Shown here: one piece after another, positions 24,556 through 32,786 of the stretch | Layout of the letters: each line of letters opens with the position of its first letter | Position numbering within the stretch: position 1 is the stretch's first letter | Assembly: GCF_000812685.1 (NCBI RefSeq) | Contig: NZ_JWIF01000012.1 | Coordinates: 1 to 64,000 of the forward strand | Length of the DNA stretch: 64,000 nt | Direction: 5' to 3' | Source of the DNA: Halocynthiibacter namhaensis | Lineage (GTDB): Bacteria > Pseudomonadota > Alphaproteobacteria > Rhodobacterales > Rhodobacteraceae | The notes under the pieces: model-generated | The model's input: only the letters and a program-made list of their open reading frames with translations | What the model was told of the DNA's origin: nothing | The model's database searches: none | Position numbers and translations under genes: made by a program

Positions 24556-25265
24556 ATATCTTAGAGACTAAAGGCTTGACCAAAACCTATGGCGGCCTTG
24601 ACGCAAACCGAGACATCGATTTCGCCCTGCCGCGTGGTGATGTTCATGCTCTGATCGGCCCAAATGGTGCCGGAAAATCAACCTTTGTTGGCATGTTGTC
24701 CGGGCGAATCCCTGCGACACGTGGCCAGGTGTGGTTCGATGGGGCCGAAGTCACGCGACTGCCCGCCCATAAGCGTATCAGCTTGGGGATTGCCTATACG
24801 TTTCAGATCACATCGGTGTTCGCGAAATTGCCGGTGCGCGAAAATGTAGCGCTGGCGGTACGCCGTATTTTAGGTCGTGATCGCGCGGCTGTACGTGCAA
24901 AAGTGGATGGCGTGTTGGAACGGGTTGGCATGGTGGATCAGGCGTATCAGCTTGCAGGGGATCTGTCCTATGGCCATCAACGCGTGCTTGAAATCGGCAT
25001 GGGGCTTGCGCAAAACCCGGAACTTTTTATCCTGGATGAACCGACCCAAGGCCTGGCCTTGCCGGAAGTCGAAGCTTTCAAAAACCTCGTGAACGACCTG
25101 CGCGGCGAGACGACGATCTTGTTGATTGAACACAATATGAACGTGGTGATGGAGGTCTCAGACAGCTTGACGGTTCTGAACCACGGTGAAGTTCTGGCGC
25201 GGGGCACCCCGGATGAGATCCGGGAAAATGCGGATGTTCAAGCCGCATATTTGGGGGGTGTTTGA
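24543..25265 (+). CDS. ABC transporter ATPase, LivG/UrtD type
   Basis: The 240-residue ATPase has Walker A GPNGAGKST (about 41-49), Q-loop FQITSVFAKLPV, a divergent signature LSYGHQRVLEIGMGL in place of LSGGQ, Walker B LFILDEPTQGL and the switch His in LIEHNMNVVM. The signature variant recalls urea/short-amide importers (UrtD, FmdE type) more than classic LivG. Start at 24543 gives the normal family N terminus. The stop overlaps the next ATG. Confidence 0.94.
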   Translation: MAAVNILETKGLTKTYGGLDANRDIDFALPRGDVHALIGPNGAGKSTFVGMLSGRIPATRGQVWFDGAEVTRLPAHKRISLGIAYTFQITSVFAKLPVRENVALAVRRILGRDRAAVRAKVDGVLERVGMVDQAYQLAGDLSYGHQRVLEIGMGLAQNPELFILDEPTQGLALPEVEAFKNLVNDLRGETTILLIEHNMNVVMEVSDSLTVLNHGEVLARGTPDEIRENADVQAAYLGGV

Positions 25266-25972
25266 TGCTTGATATCCAAGGTGTTTCTGCCTCTTACGGC
25301 AAAGTGCAAGTGCTGTATGACCTTAATATAACCGCTGCGGCAGGCGAGATCACATGCGTGCTTGGTCGCAATGGTGCGGGGAAATCGACCCTGATGCGGG
25401 TGATAATGGGCCTGCTGCCGACCACCTCGGGTGCCATCAATTTGAATGACACTTGCGTTAGTATCTTGCCCCCTCATGACACGCCGAAACATCGTATTGC
25501 GCTGGTGCCTCAGGGGCGTCGCTTGTTTCCAGAGTTGACGGTTGGCGAAAACATCGAAGTTGGCTTGATGGCGCGAAGTTTCAAAGGCAAGAAGCGTTTG
25601 GAAATGCGCGAAAAAGTGTTGGAGCTGTTTCCCCGATTGCGCGAACGTTTGAAACAGCAGGCGGGCACTTTATCGGGGGGCGAGCAACAGATGTTGGCCA
25701 CGGCGCGTGCGCTGGCGATTGATCCCGCAGTTCTTCTGTTGGATGAGCCGGGCGAGGGGTTGCAACCATCGGTCGTTGAACAAATCCAAGATGTTATTCG
25801 GACTATGCGTGCTCAGGGGCTGGCGGTGGTTCTGGTTGAACAGCGGGTCGATGCAATTCTATCTTTGGCGGATAAGGCAGTTTTCATCGAAAATGGCCGC
25901 AACCTTGAGACCCTAACACAGGCCGAATTGGCGGCAGACCCGGGCGTGATCCGCCGCAATCTGGGGGTTTAA
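25265..25972 (+). CDS. ABC transporter ATPase, LivF/UrtE type
   Basis: The 235-residue ATPase has Walker A GRNGAGKST, Q-loop VPQGRRLFPELTVGENIEVG, a classic signature LSGGEQQM, Walker B LLLDEPGEGLQPS and VEQRVDAIL with Gln-Arg after Glu in the switch region, as in UrtE/LivF proteins. The ATG at 25265 overlaps the previous TGA; a TTG just before (25262) is not needed. It closes the operon and is convergent with the dioxygenase gene directly after it. Confidence 0.94.
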   Translation: MLDIQGVSASYGKVQVLYDLNITAAAGEITCVLGRNGAGKSTLMRVIMGLLPTTSGAINLNDTCVSILPPHDTPKHRIALVPQGRRLFPELTVGENIEVGLMARSFKGKKRLEMREKVLELFPRLRERLKQQAGTLSGGEQQMLATARALAIDPAVLLLDEPGEGLQPSVVEQIQDVIRTMRAQGLAVVLVEQRVDAILSLADKAVFIENGRNLETLTQAELAADPGVIRRNLGV

Positions 25973-26854
25973 TCAGACTCGAATGCTGTCCAGGCCATCT
26001 TCGGACGTGGCGGATGTGCAGATGCTCGAAAGGGTGCGCGGTTTTGTATAATCCCAAGGCTGACCCCGGTGCAGGGCAGCGCGTTCATCCCAAATAAGAA
26101 TGTCACCTTCCTGCCATTGATGCGAATAGGTGAATTTTTTCTGGGTACAAAACGCCATCGCCTGATCCAATAGAATTTTGCTTTCCGCCTCTGACAGGCC
26201 ATCCACGCGGAAACTATGGGATGCGAAATACAAAGCATCTTCGCCGGTGACAGGGTTGCGCCACAGTGCCTTCCAATGCTGATCATCCCATTTGTGAAAC
26301 ATTGGAAGTTCGGCCAACTCAGGTGAAATTTGTGCCCGAGAATGACTTAACTTGTGCCAGATGGTTGCGTCTTTCAGGCGATTTTTGATGTCATCGGGCA
26401 TGGCGGCCCAAGCCGCCCGGGTTGAGGCCAGTTCCGTCTGGCCGCCGCTTTCTGTTACCACACGACCAATAAGGATATTCACAAGTGCAGGGACTGGCAA
26501 AAAGATCGAATCTGTATGCCACAAGAAATTGGCCTTTAGGTTCAATGTGTGCATATCCATCTCGCCCGTGACACCGCCATCGGCAGTTTCATTTGAGACC
26601 TGAGAGATCTTGAACGCATCACCTTCCTCAAGCGTGTCTGTTTCACGGTTTTCTATGGGGCCAAAGCGCCGTGCCAATGCCAGATGATCGGCATCGCCAA
26701 AATCTTGGGCACGAAACAACAGGGCCGTATGTCGATCAAACGCATCCCGTAAATGTGCAAATTCGCCATCATCATGGGCGGCTTTGCGCAGGTCGTAATC
26801 ATGTATTTCAAGGCCGAAATGGGCGTTCAACGAGGTGGTTTTGCTATGCTGCAT
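25973..26854 (-). CDS. TauD/TfdA-family 2-oxoglutarate-dependent dioxygenase
   Basis: The 293-residue Fe(II)/2-oxoglutarate enzyme has the metal triad HxD in LWHTDSIF (about 113-115) and the distal His in ALHRGQPW (about 262), with the 2-oxoglutarate-binding Arg nearby in YTKPRTLSS. Family members hydroxylate taurine, phenoxyacetates, carnitine precursors and similar compounds. The sequence NLKANFLWHTDS and ASHSFRVDGLSEAES is close to the TfdA/alpha-ketoglutarate-dependent 2,4-D dioxygenase-like subgroup, but the true substrate is unknown. AAGGAG precedes the start. It is convergent with the ABC operon and may act on the imported compound. Confidence 0.9.
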   Translation of the reverse strand: MQHSKTTSLNAHFGLEIHDYDLRKAAHDDGEFAHLRDAFDRHTALLFRAQDFGDADHLALARRFGPIENRETDTLEEGDAFKISQVSNETADGGVTGEMDMHTLNLKANFLWHTDSIFLPVPALVNILIGRVVTESGGQTELASTRAAWAAMPDDIKNRLKDATIWHKLSHSRAQISPELAELPMFHKWDDQHWKALWRNPVTGEDALYFASHSFRVDGLSEAESKILLDQAMAFCTQKKFTYSHQWQEGDILIWDERAALHRGQPWDYTKPRTLSSICTSATSEDGLDSIRV

Positions 26855-26943
26855 CTGCGCTCCTTCTGGGTTTAAAGCCAGTTTTGCAGCGTAACGTCTT
26901 AAGGTATAGTGTTTTTTGTAAAATACGTGTTCGGCGGCGTTAA

Positions 26944-27738
26944 CTATTGTTCATTGGCCGCGGTGATGGCTGTGTCAAACGGATCGATTTCGTATTTCAC
27001 CTTGCTGAGATACAAGCCTTGAGGGGCCGCAACCGGCCCACATTTGTGACGGTCACGCGAATCCAAAACATCTTTGAAACGTTCTGGGGCCCAATGGCCA
27101 GACCCGACGCGTTCAAGTGTGCCCACAATGGATCGAATTTGGTTGTGCAGGAAAGACCGCGCCCGAAAATGACATTGAAGTTCACGGCCCTCGAAGGTTT
27201 GAACCTCTTCAATGCGGGCCTCGTCCATGGTTTTGATGGGGGATTTTCCTTGGCACATGGCGGAGCGGAACGCCGTAAAATCATGGGTCCCCAACATGTA
27301 TTGCGCCGCTTCGCGCATGGCGTCCACATCAAGATGATAGGGGACTTGCCACACTTGGCCACGATTGGCCGTCGCAGGGGCGCGGCGGTTCAAAATGCGA
27401 AAGATATATTGACGCTCAACGGCCCAAAAACGCGCGGAAAAATCATCCGGCACGGCAACCACATCTGTGATGGCAATGGGGTTGGGCTTCAGGTGGAAAT
27501 TCAACGCGCCACATAGTTTAAATGGCGTCCAAGCTTTCTGTAGAACGCAATGCGCGACCTGTCCCAAAGCATGCACACCCGTGTCCGTGCGACCGGCTGT
27601 AACGATTGAGGGGACATTATCCTCAAGTTTCCCCAAAGCCTGCTCAATGGTTTGCTGAACAGAAGGGTGACCCGCCTGTCTTTGCCAACCATTAAAGGGT
27701 TTTCCGTCATATTCAATTTTAAGCGCATATTTGGTCAT
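26944..27738 (-). CDS. truA: tRNA pseudouridine(38-40) synthase
   Basis: The 264-residue TruA has the nucleophilic Asp in AGRTDTGVHALGQVAH (about residue 52), the N-terminal YALKIEYDGKPFNGWQRQ, ARFWAVERQYIFRILNRR and the RSFLHNQIRSIVGTL motif that binds tRNA. The start is the ATG at 27738; the long open frame further upstream is not homologous and overlaps the divergent ycjX gene. TruA modifies the anticodon stem of several tRNAs. Confidence 0.96.
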   Translation of the reverse strand: MTKYALKIEYDGKPFNGWQRQAGHPSVQQTIEQALGKLEDNVPSIVTAGRTDTGVHALGQVAHCVLQKAWTPFKLCGALNFHLKPNPIAITDVVAVPDDFSARFWAVERQYIFRILNRRAPATANRGQVWQVPYHLDVDAMREAAQYMLGTHDFTAFRSAMCQGKSPIKTMDEARIEEVQTFEGRELQCHFRARSFLHNQIRSIVGTLERVGSGHWAPERFKDVLDSRDRHKCGPVAAPQGLYLSKVKYEIDPFDTAITAANEQ

Positions 27739-27858
27739 GCCCCCAATTAGCGTGCAAATTTGCCCTTTGCAATCACGGGAAGGCCTTTGGGGTTGCGCTT
27801 GGCTTTTGCATTCCCGTGCCTGCGTGCTTATCTTGGGATCAACAGGCAGGAGCACGGT

Positions 27859-29274
27859 TTGGTTATCACACGTATCGCTGAGGGCATTACCCGCGAAATT
27901 GAACGCACGGGCGACCGTGTGAATGGCATGTTTGAACCGGTTGTGCGTCTTGGTGTGACGGGGCTGTCGCGGGCGGGCAAGACGGTGTTCATCACGTCCC
28001 TTGTGGCCAATCTTTTGGATCGTGGCCGGATGAGTCAGCTGATCGGCGCCTCTGATGGGCGTATTCTGGCCGCCTGGTTGCAACCCCATCCCGATGACAC
28101 TGTGCCCCGTTTTGATTATGAAAATCGTCTCGCGGCCCTGACTGGGGCGGATCCGCATTGGCCAGAGGGCACGGCTTCCGTGTCCAAATTGCGCCTGTCT
28201 TTTCGCATTCAACCCGGTGGCATTTTGGGGCGCATGTCTGGTCCCAAGACCCTGCATCTTGATATCATGGATTATCCCGGGGAATGGTTGACCGATTTGA
28301 CCCTGCTTGAACAAAGCTATGGCGATTGGAGCGCCCAAACCCTTGCCATGATGGAACAACGCGACCAAGGTGATGAATTCTTGGCGCGTGCCACAGCACT
28401 TGGAGGGGCTGAAAAGTTTGAGGAACTCCAAGCGAAAGAACTTGCGACACTATATACCCAACATCTGTTTGATGCGCGTGCGGCGGGCTATTCCCTGTGT
28501 ACGCCGGGTCGTTTCTTAATGCCCGGTGATTTGGCAGGGGCGCCCGCATTGTCCTTCGCACCTTTGCCCGCGGTTGATGGCCGGCGGCCCGCGCGTAAAT
28601 CCTTGTGGCGCGAGATGGAGCGCCGCTTTGAAGCCTATAAATCCCAGGTCGCAAAGCCGTTCTTTCAAACGCATTTCTCAGGTGTGGACCGACAGATTGT
28701 CTTGGTCGACGCGCTGGGGGCCATCCATCAAGGCCCCGCCGCCGTTGATGATATGCGCGAGGCGATGGCGGGTATTTTGAAGGTGTTTAAGCCGGGCGGA
28801 AATGGCCTGCTGTCGTGGATTTGGGGCAGCAGACGGGTTGAGAAAATCCTATTTGCCGCAACTCGCGTCGATCTTTTGCATCACAGTCAGCATCCACGCC
28901 TGACCGCGATTATGGAAGCGCTTGTGCGTGATGCCCGCGACCGGGCGGATTTCGCAGGCGCCCAAACCGAAGCCTTGTCGATCGCCGCCCTGCGGACCAC
29001 CGTGGAAGAAACGCATCGTCAAAATGGTGCGGATCTTGACTGTGTGCGCGGGCTGCGCGCACCGGGCCAAGAGGCGTTGTTTTACGCCGGTGACCTGCCT
29101 GCGGACCCGCAAATTTTATTGGCGCAATCGCGTGATCAAAACCGCAAATGGCTGGCGCATGAATTTGATGCGATGCAGTTTTTGCCCGCCCCGGATGCCA
29201 TGCGTCCAGGGTCTGGCCCGCCGCATATCCGACTTGATAAGGCTGCGCAGTTTTTGCTTGGGGACCGCTTATGA
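27859..29274 (+). CDS. ycjX: YcjX-family P-loop GTPase-like protein (DUF463)
   Basis: The TTG at 27859 with AGGAG six bases before gives MVITRIAEGITREIERTGDR as in homologues; an upstream ATG at 27760 would add unconserved residues. The 471-residue protein has a P-loop GLSRAGKTVF (about 38-47), the Walker-B-like LHLDIMDYPGEWL (about 134-146) and ATRVDLLHH in place of a clear NKxD. YcjX proteins are stress-associated and usually occur with YcjF, as here: ycjX, a GNAT gene and ycjF overlap each other. The biochemical role is unknown. Confidence 0.92.
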   Translation: MVITRIAEGITREIERTGDRVNGMFEPVVRLGVTGLSRAGKTVFITSLVANLLDRGRMSQLIGASDGRILAAWLQPHPDDTVPRFDYENRLAALTGADPHWPEGTASVSKLRLSFRIQPGGILGRMSGPKTLHLDIMDYPGEWLTDLTLLEQSYGDWSAQTLAMMEQRDQGDEFLARATALGGAEKFEELQAKELATLYTQHLFDARAAGYSLCTPGRFLMPGDLAGAPALSFAPLPAVDGRRPARKSLWREMERRFEAYKSQVAKPFFQTHFSGVDRQIVLVDALGAIHQGPAAVDDMREAMAGILKVFKPGGNGLLSWIWGSRRVEKILFAATRVDLLHHSQHPRLTAIMEALVRDARDRADFAGAQTEALSIAALRTTVEETHRQNGADLDCVRGLRAPGQEALFYAGDLPADPQILLAQSRDQNRKWLAHEFDAMQFLPAPDAMRPGSGPPHIRLDKAAQFLLGDRL

Positions 29275-29753
29275 ATATGGCGGTTATGCAGGCGCAGATG
29301 CAGCCGGAAATTCAACGGGGATATGCGGATGATGCACGGGCTTGCGCGGATATTTTGCTCGATTGGGTGCGTGAGACGCCATGGGTGCCAGAACTTTGGA
29401 CCCATCCCGAAACCGAGACCTTTGTCCGATCCTTGATCAAGCGCGGCAGTGTCAGCGTGCTGCGCCAAGGTGATGATGCGGTCGCGGGTTTTATTGACGC
29501 TAAAGACGGTTGGTTGAATTGTCTGTATGTGGCGAAACATGCGCGCGGGCTGGGGCAGGGAAAGATGCTGATCGACCATGCCGCGCGCTTGAACCCAACG
29601 GGCTTGCATCTCTGGTGTTTTGCACAAAATCAAGCGGCGGTTCGGTTTTACACCCGCGCGGGGTTTCGTGAGGTTGCGCGCACGGATGGCGACAATGACG
29701 AAGGTTTGCCGGATATTCAGATGTATCGTGCAGGGGATCAGAATAATGATTGA
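29271..29753 (+). CDS. GNAT-family N-acetyltransferase
   Basis: The 160-residue protein has the acetyl-CoA-binding V-x-x-x-x-R-G-x-G pattern (VAKHARGLGQGKMLIDHA, about 84-101) and the C-terminal FAQNQAAVRFYTRAGFREV typical of GNAT enzymes. Its ATG overlaps the ycjX stop (ATGA), and the ycjF start lies inside its last codons, so it is coupled to both. Substrate unknown; the location suggests only a shared transcript. Confidence 0.92.
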   Translation: MNMAVMQAQMQPEIQRGYADDARACADILLDWVRETPWVPELWTHPETETFVRSLIKRGSVSVLRQGDDAVAGFIDAKDGWLNCLYVAKHARGLGQGKMLIDHAARLNPTGLHLWCFAQNQAAVRFYTRAGFREVARTDGDNDEGLPDIQMYRAGDQNND

Positions 29754-30771
29754 CACAGAGAGAACGCACCGCGGCCCGGTTCGGTTTGACATTGCGCCAG
29801 ATGAGACACGCGTTGCGCCATCGGATGCCCCCGCCGTGCCTGATCAATATGGCACGAGACAGGGCGCTGCTATGGAACAGATCGTGCGCTTGGCGGGGCG
29901 ACGGCGATCTGTCTTGTCGCGTTTGTTTTGGTGGCTATTGGGCACGCTTATTTCGTTGGCGCTTGGGCTTTGGGGCTGGGATATCGTGACGGCATTGATT
30001 GCGCGCAACACAGTGCTTAGCCAGGTTGTCTTGGGAATTTCCGTGCTGTTGATAGGGGTTATCCTGCTGATTTGCCTGCGTGAGCTTTTGGGGTTTTTGC
30101 GTCTAAAGCGCCTTGATCGTATTCACGACGAGGCCCTCCAGCTGCGTGCACATGGCGATTTGACCCAAGCGCGTGCACTGACGAAACGTTTGGCGCGTTT
30201 GTATCAGGGGCGTGAAACCCTGTCTTGGGCTTTGCAGAATTTTCAGGAAAAACAATCCGATAGCTTTGATGTGGATGGACATTTAGCCTTGGCAGAACGT
30301 GAAATTTTGGCCCCGATTGATCAAGCGGCCCAACGCGAGGTTGAAGCCGCGACTCGGCATGTGGCGACGGTCACGGCTCTTGTGCCATTGGCCTTTGCCG
30401 ATGTGTTAACCGCGTTTGTGTCAAACCTGCGCATGATCCGTCGGATCGCTGAATTATACGGCGGGCGCACTGGAAGCTTGGGGAATTGGCGTTTGATGCG
30501 ATCTGTCTTGACCCATCTGGCGGCCACGGGCGCGGTGGCGGTTGGTGATGATTTGATCGGCTCGGTCGCTGGGGGATCGGTTTTGTCGAAGTTCTCGCGC
30601 CGCTTTGGCGAGGGCATCGTGAACGGCGCGTTAACTGCACGCGTGGGCATTGCCGCGATGGAGGTCTGCCGCCCCATGCCCTTCGTAACCCAAAAACCAC
30701 CACGGGTGACCAACATCCTAAGCCGTGGCCTGGCCGGGTTGTTTGGACGATCAGAGAACGCCGGTTCTTAA
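29746..30771 (+). CDS. ycjF: YcjF-family membrane protein (TIGR01620/DUF697)
   Basis: The 341-residue inner-membrane protein starts at 29746, 8 bases inside the upstream gene, with CAGGGGATC as ribosome-binding site. A soluble N-terminal segment of about 60 residues is followed by two membrane helices (FWWLLGTLISLALGLWGWDIV and VVLGISVLLIGVILLICL, about 62-110), a helical cytoplasmic part and the conserved C-terminal RMIRRIAELYGGRTG with a hydrophobic Gly/Ala-rich helix hairpin. It is the usual partner of YcjX. Confidence 0.92.
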   Translation: MIDTERTHRGPVRFDIAPDETRVAPSDAPAVPDQYGTRQGAAMEQIVRLAGRRRSVLSRLFWWLLGTLISLALGLWGWDIVTALIARNTVLSQVVLGISVLLIGVILLICLRELLGFLRLKRLDRIHDEALQLRAHGDLTQARALTKRLARLYQGRETLSWALQNFQEKQSDSFDVDGHLALAEREILAPIDQAAQREVEAATRHVATVTALVPLAFADVLTAFVSNLRMIRRIAELYGGRTGSLGNWRLMRSVLTHLAATGAVAVGDDLIGSVAGGSVLSKFSRRFGEGIVNGALTARVGIAAMEVCRPMPFVTQKPPRVTNILSRGLAGLFGRSENAGS

Positions 30772-30776
30772 CTCTG

Positions 30777-31199
30777 TTAAAATGACAGTTGAGGTGGCGC
30801 ATCTTTGGGTGCGCGATCCTCAGACATGCGCATGCGAAATCCGCGTGCGATCCGATGGGCCAATGCGCCCCAGGCCGCTGCTGTTTCCGGCGGCAGTTCC
30901 GCTGTCAAAACCTCCTCAAACAGGTCCAGCCACAGCGGGAAATGTTCGTCCAAGATTTGCGGCGTGGCCAGATGCACTTGCATAGGGTTTCCGGAATAGC
31001 TTTGCTCACGCAGAAGTGCGTTGCGCCAAAATCCTGCGATCTTATCTTCATGTTCGCCCCAGACCGCGCGATCATCGCCAAGGATCCCATTGAAAACGGG
31101 CCCCAACACGGGATGTAGCCGAATGCGGGCATAGAACCGGGTCATCACGCGTGTTATTTCATCGGGCGTGATCGGAAAGCGTTGCAGTGGATTGGACAT
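30777..31199 (-). CDS. Group III truncated haemoglobin
   Basis: The 140-residue globin shows the group III pattern: FYARIRLHPVLGPVF (B-helix Tyr), HEDKIAGFWRNALL (CD/E region) and the proximal His in VHLATPQILDEHFPLWLDLFEEVL. Such proteins bind oxygen or NO; roles in redox protection have been proposed. It is convergent with ycjF, five bases away. No linked partner is obvious. Confidence 0.9.
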   Translation of the reverse strand: MSNPLQRFPITPDEITRVMTRFYARIRLHPVLGPVFNGILGDDRAVWGEHEDKIAGFWRNALLREQSYSGNPMQVHLATPQILDEHFPLWLDLFEEVLTAELPPETAAAWGALAHRIARGFRMRMSEDRAPKDAPPQLSF

Positions 31200-31280
31200 G
31201 GTCGCCTCTGTGTTGGTCTTCGTGAAGATACCAAGTTTAGCCCCGGTGTCATTGAGGTGACTTGCCGCAGATGAACTGCG

Positions 31281-32495
31281 TTACCGCCGTGTAATAATTC
31301 CATCTCGCAGCGGCGCCACAAGCGCGCCTGATGCGACCTTTGATAATTGCCGTCTGATAAGGGGGATTGAGGCCGGAGGCGCAAGGATCCAATCACGGAT
31401 CAAGGGTAAGATACGGCTGTCGGATTGATACATGGAAGTGAAAAACCGACTCATGGTTTGGTAAAGCATGACGTGGCGCATGCGCATTTTCTGCGTCGTG
31501 CGCAGGGCTGTTGGTAGGTCGTCGCAGTGTTCCAATGCCATGACCAGAGCCCATGCATCCAGCAGTGCCATATTGGCGCCTTGACCAAGTTGGGGGCTGG
31601 CGCAATGGGCGGCATCCCCGATGTGGATCAAGCCGGGCGCGTGCCATTTGCGCAGGCTGCCGTGGCTATAAAACGCCGGTGTCATTTGATCGTGATGGGT
31701 GATTTGGTTGAAAAACGGCGCGGCCTCGGGTCAGATGTGATTGACCATATTTAGCCAATCTTCAATCGGAGCGTCTTGCCAAACCTGAAAGTCATCGCGT
31801 TTCATCGACCAGAATACTGCGGCTTTCGGGGTGTCGCTGCCCGGTGGCGTTCCCAAGGGCAGAACGCCGGCCATATGTTTCGCCTGTAAATACCGCTGTG
31901 TCAGACGTGTCGCGGGAATTTCTGGGGCATCCACCCAGTCTACCGATCCCCAAAGTGCGCCGTATTTCAAAGGTTTCGCTGTGATCGGGCTGATGGGCGA
32001 GCGTGCACCAGCAGCATCAATAACCAGATCGAAACTTTGGCTTTCCTTCCCGTTCTCAAATGTCAGTCTGCGCTTTTCTGGGATGTTGATGTCGATGTTT
32101 AGGTTGGTGACCGTATGGCCGGGCTGTAACTGCGCACCGGCTGCTAATGCCGCATCCATGAGAACCTGAAACAAAGCGCTTCGTGGCATTGCGAGGCCGG
32201 TTTCGCCCGTTAATCCGTCAGGATCATATGCGACATTTAAAACGGGCCATGGATATTTTTCGACGGTGCCATGCATGTCATTGATGGTTGCACCCAAATC
32301 TTTTGCACGCCCCAGACACCCCATGATATCAAGTACTGATTGCCCGACAGGCTGGATCATGAGACCGGAACCAACGGGGGCAGGAGTGTCAAATTGATCA
32401 AAAACTTGAACGCGATGACCGATCCTTGCAAGGCCTGCAGCGGCACATAAACCAGCAACGCCCGCGCCAACAATTCCGATGTGTAGAATCTTCAT
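31281..32495 (-). pseudogene. FAD-dependent aromatic-type monooxygenase interrupted by an in-frame TGA
   Basis: The two halves are in the same frame and join into about 404 codons, normal for the PHBH/salicylate-hydroxylase-like family. The N-terminal half has the FAD motif GIVGAGVAGLCAAAGLARIGHRVQVFD and the DAAGARSP region; the C-terminal half has the GD motif HIGDAAHCASPQLGQGANMALLDAW. A single TGA (codon 255, 31731-31733) separates NMVNHI from PEAAPFFNQI, at a place where homologues usually have Trp in a WPEAAPLL-like string, so TGG to TGA is the simplest event. TGA is a normal stop elsewhere in this window, so recoding is unlikely and the gene is probably inactive. Confidence 0.82.
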
Positions 32496-32542
32496 AATAT
32501 TGATGCCTTAAATGTGTCGTGAGTTATCGCTACGCGAGCTGC

Positions 32543-32588
32543 AAATTTCTTTCAAAGAAATTTGGCCGGAGTTTTTGAAAAACTCCGG
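32543..32588. repeat. Composite double-palindrome repeat, copy 2
   Basis: AAATTTCTTT-C-AAAGAAATTT (32543-32563) is followed two bases later by CCGGAGTTTTT-G-AAAAACTCCGG (32566-32588). The first palindrome is identical to that of copy 1 (18460-18480); the second keeps the T5-G-A5 core with a different, still self-complementary stem. Here it lies between divergent genes, where a terminator is not needed. Confidence 0.75.
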
Positions 32589-32786
32589 AACCTGCGCTAA
32601 ATTTACCCCTTCGCGCTGGACGCCCGAGCAGCACAGGCCTATAAGGCGCCTATGCGACATATGATGGCGATTATTATTCGAATTATATGCCCGGCGCTCC
32701 ACTAATCCGAGCCGCCGGGACAAGGCGTATGCAACGCGCGCGCCGCCCTCATATCTTCCCCAATTCCTAGATCAAGGACCGCAGCC

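Noticed and set aside
26944-28431. Long open frame extending truA upstream to about 495 codons
   Set aside because: The part before the ATG at 27738 has no TruA similarity and lies opposite the well-supported ycjX gene; TruA is normally about 260 residues.
31731-31733. TGA recoded as tryptophan or selenocysteine in the FAD monooxygenase
   Set aside because: TGA ends many normal genes in this window, no selenocysteine-insertion hairpin is seen after the codon, and the family does not use selenocysteine.
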